NCBI RefSeq assembly: GCF_000277795.1
Contig: NC_018149.1
Span: forward strand, 1 to 64,000
Length of the DNA stretch: 64,000 nt
Reading direction: 5' to 3'
Source: Mycoplasma wenyonii str. Massachusetts
GTDB taxonomy: Bacteria; Bacillota_I; Bacilli_A; Mycoplasmatales; Mycoplasmoidaceae
Shown here: positions 44,509 to 54,877 of the stretch, piece by piece
How the letters are laid out: each line of letters opens with the position of its first letter
Position numbering within the stretch: the first letter of the stretch is position 1
The notes under the pieces: generated by a model
Seen by the model: only the letters and a program-made list of their open reading frames with translations
What the model was told of the DNA's origin: nothing
The model's database searches: none
Position numbers and translations under genes: made by a program

Positions 44509-45526
44509 CAGTAGAGTAGATTAGCTCTAGTTTTTTTCTAGCTATCTCTCTTAAATAGTCTGAGTTCTTTTTAAGCATCTCTTTAATATCTTGATCTTTT
44601 ATTTGAGAGTATCTCTCTTGAATAGCTCCCATTCTCTCTACTACTAATTTAGATAGTTGTTCTTTGAATTCTTTGTAATTAAGAGACTTAACACTTTCAA
44701 ATACCTCTTCCAGACTCTTTTCAGATAAAGAAGAGTAAATAGAGAGTAAGTTGTGAATTCCTTCTTGAGACTTATCTAAAGAGAGTTGATTAAGAGAGTC
44801 TGTTTTTGCCCTCATAATCTTTTGAGTTATCTCTTTAGGGCTATCTGCAAAGAAAATAACTCCATCAGGATTAGTAGTACTCTTGGACATCTTTTTAGAT
44901 GGATCTACTAAATCCATTATCTTGGCTCCAGCACCTAAGTGAACTGGAGAGAGTTTAGAAGGAAAGATATTACAAGAGTAAAGTCTGTTGATCCTAGAAC
45001 TTAACTCAGAACACAACTCTAGATGTTGAGTTTGATCTTCTCCGACAGCCAAATATTCTGAGTCATAAAGTAGGATGTCTGCGGCCATAAGCACTGGATA
45101 GACTAGTACTCCAAATAAGTTAGGTTCAGTTCCATTAGGCTCTTTAAATCGATTCATTAGGAACTTATATTGAGTCATAATTTGTAGCTCTCCTAACTTA
45201 GTGTGAGTTAATAAGAAATAAAACAACTCTAAATGTTCAGCTTTTAAGTCTGATTGAAGCACTATCCTAGTTTTTTCAGTATCTACTCCTGAAGCTATTA
45301 CTCACTTAATTAGCTCTCAACTTCTCTCTTCAATAGTTTGAAAAGAGATCTTCTGAATAGCCAAGGGAATTGTGTATGCATGTAAGTCAGCAATTAAAAG
45401 TATTGAGTCATATTTATCTTGATTCTTTATGAGAGGCAATAAAGAACCAATGTAATTGCCTAATGTAAGAGTTGAAGTGGGCTGAATACCACAAATCAAG
45501 ATAGGTTTTTTAGCTGTAGAATTCAC
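44495..45526 (-). CDS. trpS: Tryptophanyl-tRNA synthetase
   Basis: TrpRS charges tRNA-Trp, here needed for both UGG and the very common UGA. 343 residues; GIQPTSTLTLGNYIGSL holds the HIGH-equivalent, then DLHAYTIPLA, GEDQTQHLEL and KKMSKST. One UGA Trp within the gene itself near 45315. GTG start. Upstream of the phosphohexomutase with overlap. Confidence 0.94.
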
Positions 45527-45597
45527 TTTTATCTAGTTAAATATAGGCCCATAAACACCTTTTTAAGATAAAAAGTAGTTGGTCTCTTAAGCCCTCT

Positions 45598-47019
45598 ATG
45601 AGTTACAAAATAGCTTTAGTAGGATTACCAAATGTAGGTAAATCTTCAATTTTTAATCTCTTAAGCTCTCAACTCAAATCAACTGTTGCCCCATATCCAT
45701 TTTCAACTATTAATCCAGTCAAGTCAGTTGTTTATATGCCCGATGAAAAGCTAGATAAACTTCATCAACTATTTCTTTGATGATTTAAAGATAGCCTTGA
45801 GTCTTCTAGATTAATTAAAAAATATTGTTCTTTTGAATTATGAGATATAGCTGGCATTGTTCCCCTAGATGGAACTCAAGATAAGACTTCTGAGTTAGGA
45901 CCAACCTTTTTATCTCATATAAGAGCTACTGACCTAATACTTTTAGTAGTTAGAGCCTTTACTGAACAATCTGTTACTTCCAATATAGAAAGTTTTTTGA
46001 GAGAAAGACCAGAATTCTATGATATTCTCTCTAAACTAGATTCTTTAACTACAGAAAGTCAAGGTCAAAAGGGATTAGATAAGACTAAAGAGTTCTTTAG
46101 AGATCAAGAGATAGAAGATATCTCTTTCTCAAACAATACCAACTTACAAAGTACTTTAGAGTTATGTATTTCTTCGGAACACAAAGAAGCTCCTAAATTA
46201 CCTAACTTCTCTGAGAGCATACTAGAAGCTCAATTAGTATTAATGACTCTAATTCAATCTGATTTAGAGATACTCACTAAAACCATTCAAAAATACTCTA
46301 AGAATCTCAAACTCTTCGAGAAAGAGTTAAAGATATTAGTACCAATTAAAGAAGAACTCGAGAGAAGAAAATATATTCCTATTAGTTCTTTAGTGAATTA
46401 CACTAAGTTATCTACTCAAGATCAAGAGATAATCAATAGTCTTTCACTACTAAGCTCCAAACCTATAGTATTGCTAGCTAACTATGGTTCTAGTAACGAG
46501 TCTTTAGAGCACCTCTCTCAATTAAAAAACTGGGCTAGTAGATACTCTTTGCCCTTTTGTTCTCTAAATCTAGAGGCAGAAGAGATTTACTCTTTACTAA
46601 GCTCTGAAGAAGAAAAGCAAGAAGCTAGAGCTTCTATCTATCTAAAACACTCTTCTAAAGAGCTGCTCTTTAGAACTATTAGAAAAACTTTAAATTTAAG
46701 CTCCTTCTATACCTTTAAGTTGGAAGACAAACTAGGCAAAAAATACAGTCTAACTAATTGAAATTGAAATGTAGAGCCTGTAACAGGAGAAATAAGAGCT
46801 TGACACTTTGATCAATCAGAAGAAAATAACTATCTATATAAATGTGTGTCAAGCATTCACAACCAACTATCTGACTACTTCATCTCTTCCAAATTAATAG
46901 AAAGTGATAAGTTCTTGCAACTATCTCCGATACAAGAGTTCTCAAGTGAGTTAATTACTGGCTCTAAAAACTACAGATTACAAGGGGGAGAGATAGTTCA
47001 AATTATCGCTTCAGCTTAA
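45598..47019 (+). CDS. ychF: YchF/OLA1-type P-loop NTPase
   Basis: YchF is a ribosome-associated ATPase of the Obg-like family. G1 is GLPNVGKSS, G2 region PFSTINPV, and G3 DIAGIV. The usual family C terminus is present (EPVTGEIRAWHFD..., GGEIVQIIA, TGS-like). At 473 residues it is about 110 longer than the usual ~363: an insertion of charged helices lies around residues 140-290. The base-specificity motif reads LANYGSSNE instead of NxxE. Multiple UGA Trp codons. Confidence 0.88.
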
Positions 47020-47021
47020 AG

Positions 47022-47654
47022 TTGCCTATTTACTCTAATAGTCAATCTGCAAGCTTAACAGTAATCTGTGGACCTATGAAATCAGGAAAGTCAAAAGAAC
47101 TATTTCTGATAATAGATAGACTCAATTATCAAAAGAGAGACTACAAGATCTTTAAGCCTAAGCTAGATACTAGAAATCCAGACACCATCTCTTCTAGATA
47201 TCTCTCTCTTTTTAATTCTGCAGTAATTATTGATGAGACTAATCCAGCAGAGATACTAGAACACATTCCCAAAGAGTTAGAAAAACCTTTAACAGTATTA
47301 GTAGATGAAGCTCATTTCTTTTCTCGCAAACTCATCTCAGTTGTTAAATCTTTACTGATTATGGGAGTTAATGTAGTTATTTCTGGGTTAGATTGTGATG
47401 CTAACTTTAATACTTTTGGGCCTATGGGGGATTTACTTGCTATTGCAACAAACATCAAGAAATTAAATTCAGTGTGTGAGTTTTGCTTTAATTCAGCTAA
47501 CTTAAGTGCTCTAAAGGACTCAGTGCAGAGCTTTGAGAGGGGAAATATTCTTATAGGTAATGATCAATACCTAGCATTGTGTTTGAATTGCTATTTAAAA
47601 CACACAAACTACTCAGAGAGGGTACAAGAAACTCCAGAGAGTTTAAGTTCTTAG
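47022..47654 (+). CDS. tdk: Thymidine kinase
   Basis: Tdk salvages thymidine to dTMP. 210 residues. Walker A CGPMKSGKS, Walker B VLVDEAHFF, the SGLDCDANFNTFGPMGDLLA loop and two Cys pairs for zinc (CEFC, CLNC). TTG start two bases after the ychF stop, so the genes are coupled. Confidence 0.93.
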   Translation: MPIYSNSQSASLTVICGPMKSGKSKELFLIIDRLNYQKRDYKIFKPKLDTRNPDTISSRYLSLFNSAVIIDETNPAEILEHIPKELEKPLTVLVDEAHFFSRKLISVVKSLLIMGVNVVISGLDCDANFNTFGPMGDLLAIATNIKKLNSVCEFCFNSANLSALKDSVQSFERGNILIGNDQYLALCLNCYLKHTNYSERVQETPESLSS

Positions 47655-47767
47655 TCAGTCACTTTAGTTAGATAAATAATTACTGAAAAGAAATTCTTCC
47701 GATTAGATCCCTCGACAAATAAACCATTCAGTGTTGAGTTGAGAGTTTAGATTAAGTAATTAATTTA

Positions 47768-48376
47768 CTAAGCAGCACAGAAGACAGGTTTGTTTTTGAA
47801 GTCATCTTTTCAGTCGAATTGGTATGAAAGAACTACATCATTTTCCTTCAACTTTAGTTTCATTTGCGATCCCAAAAGGAAATATCCCGCACAAAGCGAT
47901 TCTTTTGTATCGTATTTCAATTTCAATTGACTTATTTGACAAGGAATTGATATTCGTTCCCAACCCATTCTAAAAGTTCTGTTATTTACAGGAACCTTAA
48001 TTGACACTTTTTCCTTAAAGTTTTCATTTTTATCTTGATAGATCTCTATTGCTCAATCTTGTCATTTACCAGAGTTAGTAGCCTTTGTACCTTCCCATTT
48101 AATTTCTTGATTTTTATTGTCTACAACCTTCAAATAAGGAGTTCTAGCTTTTGAAGGACTATCGGTATTTTCAAATATCAAAAATACTGAATAATCTCTA
48201 CTACCATCGGTGTTAGAGCACTTTAATATTGGTTCTGCAATACTTAAATCTCTAGTTAACAACAAATTAGAGTTCATAGCGAAACATTGCTTTCTTAGTG
48301 AATAAAGAGGAGGAGAGACCATTCCGGCTAAAATGACCGCTCCAAAAAGAGTTGCAGCTTTTAGATTCAAAACCAT
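47768..48376 (-). CDS. Unrecognised exported protein
   Basis: 202 residues. Leader KAATLFGAVILAGMVSPPLY, then CFAMNSN, a central YSVFLIFENT region and a Cys-containing end. UGA Trp three times. I find no family. It is transcribed divergently from the 48584 gene; 48377-48583 should hold both promoters (TTATATAAG near 48418). Confidence 0.6.
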
Positions 48377-48583
48377 AAATATTATGGATCTTATAAAAGT
48401 TTTTAATTTGGAAACGTTATATAAGTATCCTTATTATTTCTTTCATTCTTTTTTCTAAAAGATTGTTTAGTTTCAACTTGAAAATTTATGAGAAATCCAA
48501 AACTTCATATTGTCGGCGAGTTTAGTAAATTTATTTAACTAGCCTTTTCCATAAAAGGTGTAAGTATTTAATAACGGAGAGGG

Positions 48584-49276
48584 ATGAGTGCAAAAGTATT
48601 AACAAAATTTGCATTAACTACAACAACAGGTTTATTGGTTGGTGGTCCAGTGGCAGGTGTTGCGTATTTTCTTCTTTCTTCTACCACTTCCGGTTACGGT
48701 AAGGCAGTTAATCCAAGATTGATAATGGCTAAAGCAAGCGGAACTAATTCAGAATTGAGCTTTAGCTATGATAGTTTTTTCCGGGGTGGGCAAGAAGTAG
48801 GTAAACCAGTTGCTTTTAGAGATACAAAAATTAGTTTCAATGGTTATCAACTTAAAGTCGGTGATATATTATGTAGCCCTAGTCAGAATGGAAAGTTCTT
48901 TGTATTAGAAGAGATAGCTGGTAGAGGAAGTCCCTTACCTTCGACTTACAGAATAAAAGGATATTCAGACTCCTTTACAACAACAAGATGTAATTGATAT
49001 GATTTTCCCGCCGAAATAAGAGACAAAAGGGACGAAAGTAAAACAATTGAATTAAAAGGTTTCGGGGGAATGAGCAGGAGAGGCCACGGATATTCTGCCG
49101 GAATTGATACTATTTTTGTCTCTAGTTGCTTTTTTGAACTAACAAAAAATCAGCAACAAGTAAATTCCAAGATGGGCATTAGCTGAGATGAATGTAAATC
49201 GAAAGAATATGGAGGAAATCATTCATGAAATATCATTCAGAAAACTCAATTAAGCGCGGAGTATGAAATTAAGTAA
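48584..49276 (+). CDS. Exported tandem paralog T1
   Basis: 230 residues. Leader LTTTTGLLVGGPVAGVAYFL, then NPRLIMAK, ELSFSYDSFF, ISFNGYQLKVGDILCSPSQN and KFFVLEEIAGRG. It is the first of three head-to-tail paralogs before the 16S gene. Its upstream CGGAGAGGG 6 bases before ATG is purine rich. UGA Trp codons split it in standard code. Unknown function. Confidence 0.66.
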
Positions 49277-49289
49277 TTAGGTTATTTTT

Positions 49290-49976
49290 ATGGCCTCCAC
49301 AGCATTAACCAAATTTGTTATTACTACAACTACATGTGTATTGGCGGGAGGGGCTGTGACGAGTGGTATTTACTTTTTAAGTCCCTCCCCCACTTCTACG
49401 TCAGGAGAAGGAAAGGCAAGCAAACCTAGATTAGTAATAGCAAAGATTGGAAAAACCGACTCAGAACTTAGCTTTAATTACGATAGTTTCTTTTCAAAGG
49501 GAGAAAATAAGCCAGTAACTTTTGCTGAATCCAAAATAAGCTTTAATGGCTATCAATTAAAGAAAGGTGATATTTTATGCAGTCCTAATCAAAATGGAAA
49601 GTTTTTTGTACTAAATGAAATTGATGGGAGAAATAGAGCAACTTCTACCTATAAAATCATGGGTTATCCAGAAAATTACACAGCTACTGGTTGTGGTTGA
49701 GATAAATTTTCTAAACAAATAAAAAATGATGAAAGTAAGACCATTTATCTAAAAGAGTTTGCGGGACCAAGAAATTTAGGATATGGTTGATCGGCGGGTA
49801 TCAGTAGTATCTATATCTCTAATTGTTCTTTTGAATTAAAGGGAAAAAATAACCAATTTAGTTCAGATGAAAAGTGAGGTATTGATTGAAAAAATTGCAA
49901 ACGAAATGAGCATGGAAAAAATTATTGAGATTCAATCCCAACAACACAATTAGGAGTAAATTATGAAATTAAATAA
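49290..49976 (+). CDS. Exported tandem paralog T2
   Basis: 228 residues, closely like T1: leader VITTTTCVLAGGAVTSGIYF, KPRLVIAKIG, ELSFNYDSFF, ISFNGYQLKKGDILCSPNQN, KFFVLNEIDG, and GWSAGISSIYISNCSFELKG at the end. Starts 13 bases after T1. Many UGA Trp. Confidence 0.66.
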
Positions 49977-49982
49977 TCTTTT

Positions 49983-50633
49983 TTGCTATCAGGAAGAGCT
50001 TTTAAATTAGTTTCATTATCTGTCATAGGTCTTGCAGTCAGTTCAATTATTTGATTGACAGCTAAGGGAGAAAAAGTTACAAAAACTGGACATGGTGTGG
50101 CTAAAAATCCAAGATTAGTACTAGCTAGAGGAGAGGGGCTGGATTTAAGTTTTAGTTATGATAGTTTCTTTGGAGACAAAGATCTAACAGGTAAGTCTAT
50201 ACCTTTTAAGGAAGTAAATATCAAGTTTGGAGATTACAAGTTAAAAGAGGGAGATGTGTTGTGCAGTCCTTATCAAAATGACAAATATTTTGTATTAAGG
50301 GAAATTAGTCGAAGAAGCGATCCAATACCTAAATACAAAATAGATGGTTATGATGGAGAAGTGAGTCGTTGCGATACAAACATCTTTCGCAACGGTAAAG
50401 GCGGAAAAATTAAAACAGTTACATTAAAAGGCTTTAGGCCTTTAGGATCTACTCAAAATAGTGCTAGTGTTTCTGTGATTTATGTCGCGAATTGCCACTT
50501 TACTCTCAATAAAACTGCAGAAGGAGCTATTCGAAATATTATGGCAAGTAGATGCACAACCACAGAATATAGAACATTTGGATCTGAAATTCAAACTTCC
50601 CCCATAATAACCAAGTATGAGTTTGATAATTAG
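49983..50633 (+). CDS. Exported tandem paralog T3
   Basis: 216 residues from TTG 49983, which gives a leader (FKLVSLSVIGLAVSSIIWLT, UGA Trp) that the ATG-like start further on would lose. NPRLVLARGEGLDLSFSYDS, DYKLKEGDVLCSPYQNDKYF and VIYVANCHFTLNK match T1 and T2. It is the most diverged of the three and lies 178 bases before the 16S rRNA. Confidence 0.64.
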
Positions 50634-50732
50634 ATAGTCTTTATTTGTTTCACAGCAACAAAATAACTTATTAAGTTTTAGAAAGAAAACTCTATAAATT
50701 CAAACACTTACAATATACAAACAAACTGCAAA

Positions 50733-50738
50733 TATAAT
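50733..50738 (+). promoter_or_regulatory. Likely -10 box of the 16S rRNA
   Basis: TATAAT about 78 bases upstream of the mature 16S. The short inverted repeat GAGAAC-TTGT-GTTCTT follows. TTGACA at 50780 is part of the processing stem, not a -35 box. Confidence 0.45.
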
Positions 50739-50770
50739 TATTTGAGAACTTGTGTTCTTGCAGGTTTGAA

Positions 50771-50789
50771 GATAGTTCTTTGACAATAA
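50771..50789 (+). other. 5' strand of the pre-16S processing stem
   Basis: GATAGTTCTTTGACAATAA pairs with the 3' trailer TTTATTGTCAAAGCTATC at 52336-52353 (small bulge after GATAG). Such a stem brackets 16S rRNA and is cut by RNase III. It shows the 16S is made and matured alone. Confidence 0.75.
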
Positions 50790-50810
50790 CTTAAAGGTAA
50801 ACCGGAATAA

Positions 50811-52301
50811 TTTAATGAGAGTTTGATTCTGGCTCAGGATTAATGCTGGTGGTATGCATAACACATGCAAGTCGAACGAGTGGAACTTGTTCTACTAGTG
50901 GCGAACGGGCGAGTAATACATATTTAACTTACTTTTACGAGGAGGATAGCAGCTCGAAAGGGCTATTAATACTCCATAGGTTTATAAACTAAATTAAAGA
51001 GGCTCCTCTGGGGCCTTGCGTAAAACTAGGAATATGTCCTATTAGGTAGTTGGCGGGGTAAAGGCCCACCAAGCCAATGATGGGTAGCTGGACTGAGAGG
51101 TTGAACAGCCGCAATGGGATTGAGATATGGCCCATATTCCTACGGGAAGCAGCAGTGAGGAATTTTTCACAATGGACGAAAGTCTGATGGAGCAATACCA
51201 CGTGAACGATGAAGGTCTTCTGATTGTAAAGTTCTTTTATTTAGGAAAAAAAGCGTGCTAGGAAATGAGTGCGCCTTGATGGTACTAATTGAATAAGTGA
51301 CAGCTAACTATGTGCCAGCAGCTGCGGTAAAACATAGGTCACGAGCATTATCCGGATTTATTGGGCGTAAAGGAAGCGTAGGCGGGGAGGTTGATCCATT
51401 GTTAAAAGCATTTGCTTAACAAATGTGTGCATTGGAGATCGCCTCCCTAGAGTTAATCAGGGGGTACTGGAATTCAATGTGTAGCGGTGGAATGCGTAGA
51501 TATATTGAGGAACACCAGAGGCTAAGGCGAGTACCTAGGATATAACTGACGCTGAGGCTTGAAAGCGTGGGGAGCAAATGGGATTAGATACCCCAGTAGT
51601 CCACGCCGTAAACGATGAGCATTGGGCATTTGACATCTGGTCGAGTGCTGTAGCTAACGCGTTAAATGCTCCGCCTGGGTAGTATATATGCAAATATGAA
51701 ACTCAAAGAAATTGACGGGGACCTGAACAAGTGGTGGAGCATGTTGCTTAATTCGATAATACACGAAAAACCTTACCAAGGCTTGTAATCTATTGCGAAG
51801 CTATAGAAATATAGTGGAGGTTATCAGTAAGACAGGTGGTGCATGGCTGTCGTCAGCTCGTGTCTTGAGATGTTTGGTTAAGTCCCGTAACGAGCGCAAC
51901 CCTACTCTCTAGTTACTTAGTTCTAGAGTGACTGAATCGTAAGATATAGGAAGGATGGGGCCAAGTCAAGTCATCATGCCCCTTATGCCTTGGGCTGCAA
52001 ACGTGCTACAATGGTAGGTACAATGTGTTGCAAACTAGCGATAGTGAGCCAATCACCTAAAGCCTATCTTAGTCCGGATAAAAGGCTGCAATTCGCCTAT
52101 TTGAAGTTGGAATCACTAGTAATCCTGTGTCAGCTATATCAGGGTGAATACGTTCCCAGGTCTTGTACACACCGCCCGTCAAACTACGAAAGAAAGTACT
52201 AGTCAAAACCACATTCGATTGTGTCTAGATTGGTAATTTTGATTGGAGTTAAGTCGTAACAAGGTACCCGTACGAGAACGTGCGGGTGGAAAACTTTTAT
52301 A
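50811..52301 (+). rRNA. 16S ribosomal RNA, solitary
   Basis: All landmark segments are present: 5' GAGAGTTTGATTCTGGCTCAG, the 530 loop CAGCAGCTGCGG, GGATTAGATACCCCAGTAGTC, the 900-region AAACTCAAAGAAATTGACGG, the GCATGGCTGTCGTCAGCTCG segment, TTGTACACACCGCCCGTC, and GTCGTAACAAGGTACCCGTA. The 5' end is set by alignment to E. coli position 1 and the 3' end by length after helix 45. The last bases read GGGTGGAAAACTTTTAT, so the anti-Shine-Dalgarno CCTCC is missing. No 23S, 5S or tRNA follows; the 3' trailer contains the partner strand of the processing stem. Confidence 0.97.
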
Positions 52302-52335
52302 TTATTTTGGAAGAGGTTTTACAGTTCTGGTTTAC

Positions 52336-52353
52336 TTTATTGTCAAAGCTATC
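52336..52353 (+). other. 3' strand of the pre-16S processing stem
   Basis: TTTATTGTCAAAGCTATC, complementary to 50771-50789. It lies about 35 bases after the predicted 16S 3' end. Confidence 0.75.
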
Positions 52354-52398
52354 TGTTTTATTGAATTAGATGTGCTTAAATCCCTAAATAATAAATAG

Positions 52399-53109
52399 AT
52401 TGTTCTTGCGCTCGGTCTAAAGTTTCTTTTCTCTACTATTTCCGGCGGTATTGTAGGAGTAACTGGTTTTACTTCTTTTTCTGTTAAAGACTGAGATCCT
52501 GAGTATGTTTGAATAGCAAGTGCTAAAAAAAATTCTATTTATTTGCAGTCAAAAACCAAAGATGGAAGAAAAAGGAAATGAAGAAAATAATTTAATTTAG
52601 ATTTATCAATTTACTTTACATTTAAAGAAGGTGTTTCTCGGGTTGAAAATGAAACTGAACTTCAATTGAAAGGGAAAGGAAATTATGTAAAGGGCCGAGA
52701 AAAAAGATTATAAAGTCTGAAAGATATAAAGAGAAAGATTTACACCAAAAAATCAATATTGGTGGTAGCCAAGAACAAACTAGGTTTTCTTTATCAGTAA
52801 ATAAAGAAACTACAAATAATAGACTAGATAAGGCTGGTGGAGGCGCTGATGCTTATGATTATGGAAATGAGAAAATTTGCAATAAACCTATTTTTGAGTT
52901 TGAAAATATAAAGAAATGAAATACTACAGAATCTATTATTTATTAGATCATGTGAAAACGAGGTAAATATTACAGAGGTTAAATTTTCTTTAGACAACTG
53001 CGACAAAAATGAACAAAATGGTTATAGGGGTTGTTCAATAAAAATTTATTTTTCCGCAGACAAAGGATTAAAGTGATCGAATAACTTTAACCCCACAGTA
53101 ATCAAGTAA
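52399..53109 (+). pseudogene. Decayed paralog of the WDP-motif exported protein
   Basis: Three reading frames are needed. The leader and FSVKDWDPEYVWIASAKKN lie in one frame that ends at TAA after KRKWRK; a middle piece (ENETELQLKGKGNYVKGRE) is in another; the end (VKFSLDNCDKN, GCSIKIYFS, SNNFNPTVIK) is in a third. All three match 37136-37834 in order. At least three frameshifts and two stops, so it is dead. It sits directly after the 16S trailer. Confidence 0.75.
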
Positions 53110-53240
53110 CTAACCAATAAATTTTATTTGTTTTATAAGTCTTTAACTAAATCTTCCTCCCGAAATTTGTTGTCTAATCAAAAAAGTGTTTGTGAATGAC
53201 AAAAAACATCTAAAAGACTTCTTATTTAAACAACTTCAAC
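53110..53240. other. Short spacer
   Basis: AT-rich spacer of about 130 bases between tail-to-tail elements; no feature seen. Confidence 0.4.
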
Positions 53241-53990
53241 TTATCACCTAAAGAGATGTCCAGAAATAAACATTCTAGGATCATCCACCATTTCATACAA
53301 AACCAAATGAGGAAGAGATCTTAAGTCATGTACATATAAATCACCGGAACCAACTAATGTATGGCATAGTTGTCTAGTTCCTAGATAGTCGAAATTTAGA
53401 TTTACAAATACATCATTTTTCTTTAAGGCTGAACTTGCCACATAATCTTCAGAAATTGCAGGAACTATTCATTGATCTGAAGTACTTGAATATTGTGCCT
53501 TTACATACTCTTCTGCAGATTTAAAGATGGGAGTCCCCTTTTCTTTATTAAAGGCTTTAGCTACTCTATCTGTTCGATCTCACATTAAATTTGTATCCAT
53601 AGCAAAGAATCTTCCGGAGATAGAGGCAAGCATCGCATTATGTGCCTTTATTTTTCCTTCTATTTCAGGAAGATCATTTATAAATTGTTTCTCAGGAACA
53701 TCCTTTCCATCGCTAAATAAGTGCACAAAAGGTTTCGCTCCACGAGCATTCACAACTTCCAAGAAGGCATATAAATGGTCTAGATAAGAAACAACCCCTC
53801 CTCTAGAGGCAAGAATAAAAACATGTAGATTCACATTCCCATAGAATCGTATGTCATCAAACATTTGATCAAAGTCTGGTAATTTTGCAAATTCCCCTGA
53901 TACTATAGCCTTATTAATTCTGTCTAATCAATTAACTTTATTAGCTCCTGTTGCGCCTGACTTCTTCTCTTCTTCTGAACAGCTACTCAT
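53241..53990 (-). CDS. Stand-alone substrate domain of cofactor-independent phosphoglycerate mutase
   Basis: 249 residues that match only the middle (phosphotransferase) domain of GpmI, a ~510-residue enzyme. Matches: SRGGVVSYLDHLYAFLEVV (family SDGGVHSHIDHLFALL), PFVHLFSDGKDVPEKQ (family HAFLDGRDVPP), SISGRFFAMDTNLMWDRTDR (family SGRYYAMDRDxRWDR), then FVNLNFDYLGTRQL (family FNFRPDRARQ). The Ser- and metal-binding domain is absent on both sides, and several substrate ligands are changed (His to Val, the Arg pair near the end). ATG start; UGA Trp. It is a relic or a recruited fold, not a working mutase. It ends UGA-UAA. Confidence 0.7.
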
Positions 53991-54073
53991 AACCGATGAA
54001 GTAAATGCCGAAATCCTGTATGATTTTATCATTGATTCTCTGCAGTGAAATCGTTATAAAACTTACTAAATTC

Positions 54074-54820
54074 TTAAACTTTGTTCATCTTGGAGTATTG
54101 CACAAGAACTTCAAGTCCAACCAAAAACATATTGCTTAGAGTTTGTTCTCTTTCTTGTCAAGTTAAAGAAGAGAAACTACCATCTTTATTCATACAGTCA
54201 GTAACAGTAAGAATAGTCAAACCTTTCTTATTGTGATACTTAGCGTTGGTATCTAGCACATAACTTTCCATTTCAACAGTGTCACACTTAGATCTTTCCC
54301 CTTGTTCTCTTAAGTTGTATGGAGTATAAAAATTATCAGTTGATCAGTTGGTTGTACCAATTAAAGGAATATTTAATTCTCTCGCACACTTATGTGCTAA
54401 AGAAACCAATTCAGAATCCACTTTAATAGTATCTTCTTTATTGTGAGGCATATTTAATCATTCACCATAGTTAGAGTTGGTTCTAATATTTTCAACAACC
54501 ACTACATCTCCAGTTTTAACTTTGTCATTCATACCCCCTGATGAACCACATCTAATAATTAAGTCTGCGTCATAAATTTCTGGAGCAAATAACTCATAGG
54601 TATAAATACCAATGGAGCCGTGACCCATACCATGACTCATAATAGTTATCTCTATTCCCTTATAAATCCCTGTATAGCAGTAACAATTTCTGACTGAACT
54701 AAGAAGTTTTCAGGGATTTAAGAAAGTCTCCGCAAATTTCTTACATCTCAATGGATCACCAGTAACAATTACGTATTTTGCTATAGAACTTTTAGGCGCC
54801 GCGTTGTGAGGTGTTGACAT
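54074..54820 (-). CDS. deoD: Purine nucleoside phosphorylase (DeoD type)
   Basis: DeoD splits purine nucleosides into base and ribose-1-P, supplying hypoxanthine and guanine for salvage. 248 residues: VTGDPLRCKKFAETFL, SHGMGHGSIGIYTYEL, RCGSSGGMND and VEMESYVLDTNAK, then LTVTDCM (family TVSD). UGA Trp codons join the pieces. ATG start. It lies between the phosphoglycerate mutase fragment and guaB, all on the minus strand. Confidence 0.92.
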
Positions 54821-54877
54821 ATTTAACTAGAATTTCTGAAGATTTTTATTTTAAAAATGAACTAAAAAGTGGCTCAT

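Noticed and set aside
50780-50785. TTGACA as a -35 promoter box for 16S
   Set aside because: It is part of a segment complementary to the 3' trailer and so belongs to the processing stem; no good -10 follows at the right distance.
52302-53240. A 23S or 5S rRNA, or a tRNA spacer, after 16S
   Set aside because: No rRNA or tRNA landmark is found; the space holds the stem partner strand and a decayed exported-protein gene.
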